Assembly (NCBI RefSeq): GCF_001949145.1
Contig: NW_019091384.1
Location: 1,415,628 to 1,448,585 of the forward strand
From: Acanthaster planci
Lineage: Eukaryota > Echinodermata > Asteroidea > Valvatida > Acanthasteridae
Direction of reading: 5' to 3'
DNA length: 32,958 nucleotides
The first letter of the stretch is position 1. Every line of letters begins with the position of its first letter. The notes beneath the pieces are model-generated. The model did not search any database. It was not told the origin of the DNA and saw only the letters and a list, made by a program, of their open reading frames with translations. Shown piece after piece: positions 26,766-32,958 of this stretch. The position numbers were made by a program, and so were the translations under genes.

Positions 26766-29700
26766 GTAAGTAAAAATTTGAACAATTGAATTATTAATGC
26801 TAGGACCTGGGGACATTTACCATTCTATAGTATGAATTTTGTTTTCCTGTTCCTGATGGTTAACATTTCATGATTAGGCTAGGCCTATGGAGCACCAGCC
26901 AGTCCATGGATCAGGTTACACAATCTTTTCTTTGATCATTGCGCGCGCTCGTTGCAGTTGTTTTCACCGGTGTGGTGTGGTTGCTACCCGGAATTGTGTG
27001 AAACTCCCAGATGTTCCTGCTGCCCCATAGCCTACCTTGTGAATTTCGTAAGCACCTGGCTAGAGTTGGAAATCATTTTTGAAATTCAAAGAGTGATTGG
27101 CCGAGTCCTAGAACTCAGAGTGCCTCACATTTCCTCACTTTCAATGGGTTCATAATGGGATTTTGATTACAGCCCATTTATGACTCTTGAAATTGCACTT
27201 TCTCAATCAAATCTCCCCCATGTACGGTATATACTTCCATTAGTAGAGACAGCGACCAATCCAATGACACAACTTCATTCCCATGGTTACAATCTTGCTG
27301 TACCATGTTGGTTCCCCAGTGAAGGAACTCGCACGCAGCATGGACGTTTATAATAAGATTATATACGTACCATCTGTGGCATGCAGCCAATAAGCCTTAT
27401 TGTTGATACCACATGAGTGACATTGCCCCCTTTTCCTTCCCACAATGCCTTTCTACCATTGTGCCAAATCACCCATGCGGTATCAGCAATAAAGCTTATG
27501 GAGTCGAGGTTACCAATGATACGATGCATGCATCGCAAGTCATTGGACTGGTCGCCATCCCTATTATATACGTTCAGTGGACTGGGAAGGGACAGGAACC
27601 AGTCTTCCCTGTCATAAACTGCCGTAGTGTGCAGCTCAATCAATCTGCATGCTGTCCAATAAGGTTATGCTCTGTATGACTTTCTTCCATTTGGTGTCTT
27701 CTTTTAGTTTCTTTATTGTCTCAATTAGATCCTATCTTTACTTTTCCTACAGGTTTGCCTTTTCTTTGGTAGATTCCGTCTCCCTGGAGGATTTGTAAGG
27801 GAAATAAAGTCCGAGATTAATTTGTTGTAGACTGGTCTGGTACCCGTTTGCAGTGCACTAGACTGGCACAACAAAAGTAGACTGCAACCTGTCTAAACTT
27901 CCATAACTGTAGCCACTGCATAATAAAAAAAATAATTGTCATGGTTGCAAGTGTCATTATGGTCATGATGATGTGTAATGTAATGTAAAAACATCTAATC
28001 TCGTCTAATGTAATCTGTAGGGTATAAATACTGTACTGTAGCTGCAGTGTCTAAATGAGTAGCAAAATGGAAAGATAAAGGTATCATATGCGTAACAACG
28101 TGGATTTCATTCTGTGGGTTTCTTTTCATTCCAGAGAGATGGTATTTCCTCCCTCTCAAAAATTGTTGATTTTTCAAACGATTTATTTTCAGCCAGGACT
28201 TTAGTTATGGCAGAAAATGCCCATAGTGCATAATTTGTATTTTGTTTGAGCTTCCTTGTGGAAAATAATTTCAAACAATTTAGTCCAATTAGAAAAAAAT
28301 GATCAGCTCCAATAATAGGGTGGGAAAATTGTCCGGTTGTTGCATGTAAAATTGTTAAAAATAAACTTTGTTTGGACCATTGCGCGCACAGGAGTTGATC
28401 ATTTTGCTGGTGCAGACCAAGTCCAGCAGACTACACAACAGCAAGATCAGCAGCAACAACAGCAGCGACAGCAACAACAAATTTACAGAACTGGGGAGAG
28501 CAGCCCAAAGTCTAGCCAGAATAAACATGGAGATGTCAGGGCAGCTAGTCCCGCACAAGATGGACAGCTGAACCAAGAAATAATAAATCAGGAAACCTCA
28601 AATGAGAGGACTGGTGCTCCTGGTGGTCAGAGCCAACAGCAGCAACAACAACAACAGCAACAACAACATCATCAACAGCAGCACCAACCTATTGTGCAGT
28701 CAGAAAAAGCAAACCGAAAATCTCAAGCAGAACACCAATCCCAACCCACTGGTTCAAACATTCCACAACAGCAGCCGGTTATTCAACAGCGAACACCACA
28801 GAACCAACAGCAGCAGTGGCAGTCACAGACGCAGGCTGTTAACCAACAACCTAATGTGGACACAAGGACTGCACCACAGCAGACTTCTCAGCCCACCCAG
28901 GTTAATGGAAACTTACCGCCAAGCTCATCCAGTGATCAAGGCACTGGCCAATCAGTAAACACAAATCAGAAGGTTCAGACAGATCAGAGATCTAACACCC
29001 CAAATCAACAAAGCAATACCAATGCCCAACAGCAAGCAGCTGGCCCACAAAGTGTGCCTTCCAAAACCGAGACAAGTGGAGGTATCCCATCCAAGGAACA
29101 AATGCTCAACCCTGAAAAATTAGAGCAGTTACACGAAGAAACGGAACGGAGGTTGCAGATGCTGCAACAGAAGCATAAGCAGCAACAGGAAATATTAAAT
29201 AGGCAAAAACTGCAGCAGCAACAAGCACAGCAGCAACAGCAGCAACATACTCCTCAACAGTCTCCTCAGCACCAGTCTACACCGCCTCAGCATGTATCTC
29301 CACAGCAGCAACAGGCAAATGTGCAGCAACAAGCACAGCAGCAACAGCAGCAACACACTCCTCAACAGTCTCCTCAGCACCAGTCTACTCCGCCTCAGCA
29401 TGTATCTCCACAGCAGCAACAGGCAAATGTGCAGCAACAAGCACAGCAGAAACAGCAGCAACATACTCCTCAACAGTCTCCTCAGCACCAGTCTACTCCG
29501 CCTCAGCATGTATCTCCACAGCAGCAACAGGCAAATGTGCAGCAACAAGCACAGCAGAAACAGCAGCAACACACTCCTCAACAGTCTCCTCAGCACCAGT
29601 CTACACCGCCTCAACATGTATCCCCACAGCAGCAACAGGCAAATGTGCAGCAACAGGCCGTTAATCAACGACAGCATGTTCAACAACAGCATCCCCCACA

Positions 29701-32700
29701 GCAACCACCACTGCAACAGGGTCAACCTGTACAGCAACAGCAGCAACAGCCCAACCCTGCCCAGCATCAGCAACAACGGCAACAGCAACCTCCTCAGCAA
29801 CATGCTGTGAATCAGCCGCAGTCCTCATCGCAACAGCAACAGACGCCACAGTCACAGCAACAGCAACAACCTTCAGTCAACCAGCAACCTCCCAGTCAGC
29901 ATGTGCAGCAGCCTCCACAGCAAGTACAACAGCTTCCTTCTCAACAGCAACAACAACAACAGCAGAAGGAACCACCCAAGGTACAGGAACCTCCTAAATC
30001 CACACAGGCACAGCAAGCGCAGCAGCCAGTCTCACCACCTACACACCATCAACAACAGCCTCCAGTGCAGCAGCAGCAGCAGCAGCAACAACCAGCCTCT
30101 CAACAACAAGGTAATGCAGCAACAGGCTCAAGTCCAAAGTCGTCAGCATCCAAGATAGCCGGCACAGTGGAGGATGGCAGTAAAGATGAGTTTACCCCAA
30201 TGCCCCTAGCAGCACCACCACTACAGCAGCCAAAGATTGAAGGTATGCATAATATACATGGGTGTTCTTTAATGCCATGTGCAATGGACACATGTACATG
30301 TAGCTGATATAAACAATTCTTTACCATTATTCATGTTATTCTAAGACTTTTGCAAGGATGTGAGAATTCATCTTCTTTGCTGATTTCAGCATTTTTCGTT
30401 CAGACTTTTAGCTTGTTTCTGAATTTCAGCTTTTTTGTACACCCACTGTGTACAAAAAAGGGTTAACTTTTTAAATTTCAGCTTTTTTTTCCCGACTATT
30501 TTCAGCTTGTTTTGATGTTGCCATGCAACCTCTGGTTTTGTAAACTATGAAAAATATGTTGTCTTCACAGTTTTTACATGATATACTGTTTTTTTCATAT
30601 TTTAATTTTATGATTCCCAAATGGCCTAGTTGCATCAAGATGAAGGTTTTACCTCAGGGCATGTATTAAAAATGCTGTGTATTTCATTGCAGTCAACAAA
30701 AACCCCCACTTCGATATGCCAACAGAGAATGTACAAAACAATTCACGTTATCACTTCAAATAACGAGCAGGAGTGTACAGTTGTATGAGATGGCCAGACC
30801 TTAATGTTGCTTTTAGTCTGAGTATAGTACCCTTACTGCCCACACAACAAACATGACATTGATGATATTATTGGTGCATGGTTCTGAAGTTTTTTAACAC
30901 TTCTACTGTCATTATTTTTTCCCCAGATGATGAAACATTGTTTGGAAAAAGACCAGAAGATCCCAAGGAAGCTGAAATTTGGGAAAAAGGTGATGTGAAC
31001 ATTTAATACAAATGTTACCACTTTCTATTGTAATAACAATGTCAGCAGCGGTATGGCCCTTGTGCCATTCTCGTGGGGATATAACATTTTTTGCTTTGAA
31101 GGATATCGAAAAATATGGCATACAATTTTTTCTGGGGTGAAAGGTCATGTCATTTGCCTTTACTTCCAAGATCATATCATCATCAAAACAATCAGAGAGT
31201 AGCAGAGTAGCTGCATTTTTAATTAACACTGCAATAAACAAACTGAACAAATATAATTACCAAACTGAAATTATGTAAACAGCAGGAGACCAGCCAACCT
31301 GCAGAATTTTTTATTGGCTCTTTGAATACCCCATTCAGTGTGCCATGCATATGGAACACACACTCCAATTCATTATAAAATTGAAGCCACAGAAGTGTAC
31401 ATTTCTATTACTGTGCATTACAGTGTTCAAAAGAAAATTCTGGAGAAGGAAGTAATTTTGTTTTTTCTTTTTGATGGTTGCAGCTAATCAGATGTACAAG
31501 GACGCTTTGCCGTTGATCAATGGGAGCAAAGAGATGATTAAACGGTAAGTAGTCATGGTAGTCTGTTGGCTTCTTCATTCAGGAAGATGATCAATTAATC
31601 CTTTGCCTCCAGGTCTGTTGCTCAGAGCCTTTTGGTACATGTATCTTCCAAGTCCTCCTCTCTGAAGGGGACCGCTCTCACATCTCTGTACTGAAAAGTT
31701 TCTTTGGGCAGTTTGCCATTATTGATGACCAGGTTCTACGTTTCTAAAATCTCTAAACATTTCTCCAAACGTCCTGGCAGAGTGGTTGATGCTACGGTGA
31801 CAGAATGTTTTCAAAATGAGGGGAAGGGGGCATTTGTGAGACCATCATTTATCAGCCATTAAAGGACCTGCCACAAGTTGGGGGGGGGCATTACCCTCAA
31901 GTTGAAAAAGTGCTCCCTACCCTGCTTCCTGTGACAGTGGGTTTAGTGGGTTCTTTAAATAATGATGTGCTAATAAAATCCACTTCAGGCTAGTTCGCTG
32001 CAAACTTTCCAAAGTTTGAGGATTTCCAAAATGCTTGGAAATAAGAATGCCCATCCAAACGTGAAATCGTGTAAATTTCAGAAACACTCTCAAGTTGATT
32101 GACAAAAGTGTCACAATTCACCTCTTGAAAACTTGCAATTTGTCCGAAGTGAGATTGCTTATATTTCCTGTACTTTGAGTCAGATTCTAAAAATCAACAA
32201 TCTTATCATCCTAAAAAGTCTAGTTGAGGTCCAAACTAAACAAAAAGCTGATTTTCTGCTTGTTTTAACCCTAACCCAGCCAGACGCAGCCTTGTGCAGC
32301 AGGTGTAAGTCTGCTGCAGCTTGTTGCACTGAACAATTAACATCAGCCCAAAAAGCTGGTTTGGTTGAACAATTCCACCGTTGCACACTGACTGACACAA
32401 TTAACATCAGCCCAAAAAGCTGGTGTGGTTGAGCAATTCCACCGTTGCAGACTGGCTGGCAGCCACTGTGACAAATAATATGTGTCGGGCAAGGTGTAGT
32501 CAAAATACCATGGAGGGCTAGGGTTCATCCAACAGTCATTTTGAAAAGTGTTACAGAGTTTTTCAAGGCCCATCTACTTTCATTTTAACAGTGGGTATGG
32601 ATTACTAAGGGATGCAGCGTACCTGAACAATGCCAAAGCCCAGGAGTTGGTTGGCTATTCCTACATGGTCGGTAACCATCTACCCATGAACCACAGCGGT

Positions 32701-32754
32701 GCAGAAGAGATGTTCCTGCGACTTGCTGAAAAAGGGATTCCAAAAGGCCAAACG
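26702..32754 (+). CDS. SEL1L: SEL1L, ER-associated degradation adaptor with a giant Gln-rich region; 3'-partial, 5 exons in window
   Basis: SEL1L is a type I ER-membrane protein that stabilises the HRD1 ubiquitin ligase and recruits luminal ERAD substrates through Sel1 repeats. Five exons (26702-26765, 28392-30242, 30927-30989, 31484-31544, 32592-32754) join in one frame into 734 codons, open at the window's right edge. Order: signal peptide (1-~28), Gln-rich region (~30-625), acidic linker DDETLFGKRPEDP, then MYKDALPLINGSKE and GYSYMVGNHLPMNHSGAEEM through AEKGIPKGQT. These align with vertebrate SEL1L around MYQTGMKILNGSN and the first Sel1 repeats, including a conserved N-glycosylation site (NGS). 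The vertebrate region before the Sel1 repeats is under 200 residues; here it is about 660. No fibronectin type II domain is seen. Confidence 0.9.
26766..28391 (+). other. SEL1L intron 1
   Basis: 1626 bases, GT-AG, with a weak pyrimidine tract before the acceptor. It contains an imperfect ~310-bp inverted repeat (27249-27558). No fibronectin type II exon or other coding segment was recognised. Confidence 0.75.
27249..27558. repeat. Imperfect foldback repeat in SEL1L intron 1
   Basis: The outer arm ACAGCGACCAATCCAATGAC (27249-27268) pairs with 27539-27558. The inner arm CCAATAAGCCTTATTGTTGA (27387-27410 in full) pairs with 27479-27501. The left arm has ~80 extra bases between these blocks. Weaker pairing (GTATATA) continues outward. 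Probably a decayed MITE; terminal repeats and target duplications were not resolved. Confidence 0.6.
28392..30242 (+). CDS. SEL1L: SEL1L giant Gln-rich exon (617 codons)
   Basis: Acceptor GCGCACAG ends at 28391, donor GTATGC at 30243. Phase 1 at both ends, length 1851. Using the joined protein's numbering: Gln-rich throughout; an 11-Gln run at ~103-113 (28634-28666); a short charged, coiled-coil-like island at ~259-292 (EKLEQLHEETERRLQMLQQK); four tandem copies of a 36-residue unit at 297-440 (29216-29647); Gln/Pro-rich sequence to ~600; then a Ser-rich and acidic tail (SSPKSSASKIAGTVEDGS, DEFTPMPLAAPP). Gln codons mix CAG and CAA. No Cys and little hydrophobic sequence, so it is predicted disordered. 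The frame also extends left to 28337, but that part is intronic. Confidence 0.88.
29216..29647 (+). repeat. Four tandem copies of a 108-bp coding repeat
   Basis: The unit encodes 36 residues: QQQAQQ(Q/K)QQQ, then HTPQQSPQHQSTPPQHVSP, then QQQQANV. The copies are almost identical in DNA. Copies 1 and 2 carry Gln and copies 3 and 4 Lys at the seventh position, so a two-unit block or successive unit duplications are likely. Low divergence points to recent expansion and probable length polymorphism. Confidence 0.95.
30243..30926 (+). other. SEL1L intron 2
   Basis: 684 bases, AT-rich, containing several TTTCAGC-like motifs between 30385 and 30510. Nothing else is recognised. Confidence 0.75.
30927..30989 (+). 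CDS. SEL1L: SEL1L exon 3, acidic linker
   Basis: A 63-base exon, phase 1 at both ends: acceptor CCCCAG ends at 30926, donor GTGATG at 30990 (weak). It reads DDETLFGKRPEDPKEAEIWE plus K, a charged linker leading to the Sel1 repeats. Confidence 0.8.
30990..31483 (+). other. SEL1L intron 3
   Basis: 494 bases; nothing recognisable. A minus-strand open frame across it shows no family resemblance. Confidence 0.75.
31484..31544 (+). CDS. SEL1L: SEL1L exon 4, NGS glycosylation motif
   Basis: Acceptor GTTGCAG ends at 31483, donor GTAAGT at 31545. It reads ANQMYKDALPLINGSKEMIK and aligns with the vertebrate segment containing MYQTGMKILNGSN. The NGS sequon is conserved. Confidence 0.88.
31545..32591 (+). 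other. SEL1L intron 4
   Basis: 1047 bases. The only structure seen is the 64-bp tandem duplication at 32334-32461, which ends 130 bases before the next exon. Confidence 0.8.
32334..32461. repeat. 64-bp tandem duplication
   Basis: Two adjacent copies begin CAATTAACATCAGCCCAAAA and contain CAATTCCACCGTTGCA. They differ at only a few positions. Intronic. Confidence 0.88.
32592..32754 (+). CDS. SEL1L: SEL1L exon 5, first Sel1 repeats
   Basis: Acceptor TTTAACAG ends at 32591, donor GTAAGA at 32755. It reads GYGLLRDAAYLNNAKAQELV, GYSYMVGNHLPMNHSGAEEM, then FLRLAEKGIPKGQT. These are Sel1-type TPR-like repeats matching the vertebrate A.S MNHTKALE and LTEEGSPKGQT segments. The exon ends on a codon boundary, and the gene continues beyond the window. 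Confidence 0.92.
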
Positions 32755-32958
32755 GTAAGACAAAGGAGCTCCCTCTTCTGCCTGCAAACATCAGTGTTGA
32801 TGCCAGGCTTTTTTCATTCCTGGATGTGCAGAGTATTTTTAAAGACCAAAAAAATCTGTTGGTCTTAATGACACTCTGTTCCGTGAAGACCCTACACTAT
32901 GAACATCTAACAAAAGAAGTACAGTGCACTAACAAAGGATGCTCATTGTTCATGCACT
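32755..32958 (+). other. SEL1L intron 5 (cut by window edge)
   Basis: Begins with donor GTAAGA; 204 bases of intron to the edge with nothing recognisable. Confidence 0.75.

Noticed and set aside
28337-28391. ATG at the left end of the Gln-rich open frame as the protein start
   Set aside because: The sequence before 28392 lies in the intron upstream of an AG acceptor, has no signal peptide, and the phase fits the signal-peptide exon at 26702.
29216-29647. CRISPR-like array
   Set aside because: The 108-bp units are contiguous, in frame and coding, without spacers, in a eukaryotic gene.
29195-29803. Leucine-rich 202-residue minus-strand ORF, and a Ser/Asn-rich 172-residue plus-strand ORF at 29292-29810
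   Set aside because: They are other-frame readings of the CAG/CAA-rich SEL1L exon; CTG/TTG gives Leu, and AGC/AAC gives Ser/Asn.

Overview
This is eukaryotic, intron-rich nuclear DNA, moderately AT-rich, most likely from an invertebrate deuterostome (lancelet, hemichordate or echinoderm type). The basis is closely vertebrate-like protein exons, GT-AG introns of a few hundred bases to 4 kb, abundant ACATGTAC-type palindromes, and a mix of tRNA-derived SINE-like and small inverted-repeat DNA elements. Species cannot be fixed from the sequence alone. An 801-base run of N (4186-4986) marks an assembly gap.

Region 1 (1-18145, + strand) is the 3' two thirds of a UGP2 gene, UTP--glucose-1-phosphate uridylyltransferase. 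Eleven exons (2038-2171, 3014-3088, 5992-6125, 8500-8579, 12621-12689, 13049-13080, 13578-13674, 14047-14125, 14886-15049, 15738-15842, 18038-18145) join in one frame into 358 residues ending in the family's C-terminus ...LRILDH. The N-terminal third, with the nucleotide-binding loop, lies upstream of the window. The introns hold two members of one tRNA-derived SINE-like family, a Tc1/mariner-type element interrupted by a second inverted-repeat element, two copies of one ~235-bp MITE, a 1.3-kb hAT-like element, and several local duplications.

Region 2 (18146-26701) is mostly intergenic. It contains the UGP2 3' UTR, an unrecognised 193-codon ORF (23891-24472), a possible minus-strand terminal exon near 19.4 kb, a SINE-like fragment near 23 kb and a small terminal-inverted-repeat element near 24.9 kb.

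Region 3 (26702-32958, + strand) is the 5' part of SEL1L, the ER-membrane adaptor of the HRD1 ubiquitin ligase in ER-associated degradation. It has a signal-peptide exon, then a 1851-bp phase 1-1 exon coding for about 617 residues of extremely glutamine-rich sequence with a fourfold 36-residue tandem repeat, then short exons leading into the first Sel1 repeats. The gene continues past the right edge.

The two genes are unrelated in function (UDP-glucose synthesis; ER quality control). UDP-glucose is, however, the donor used by the ER folding sensor UGGT, upstream of ERAD; a regulatory link from adjacency would be speculation. The most notable feature is the very large polyglutamine-rich region predicted to lie in the ER lumen as part of SEL1L.
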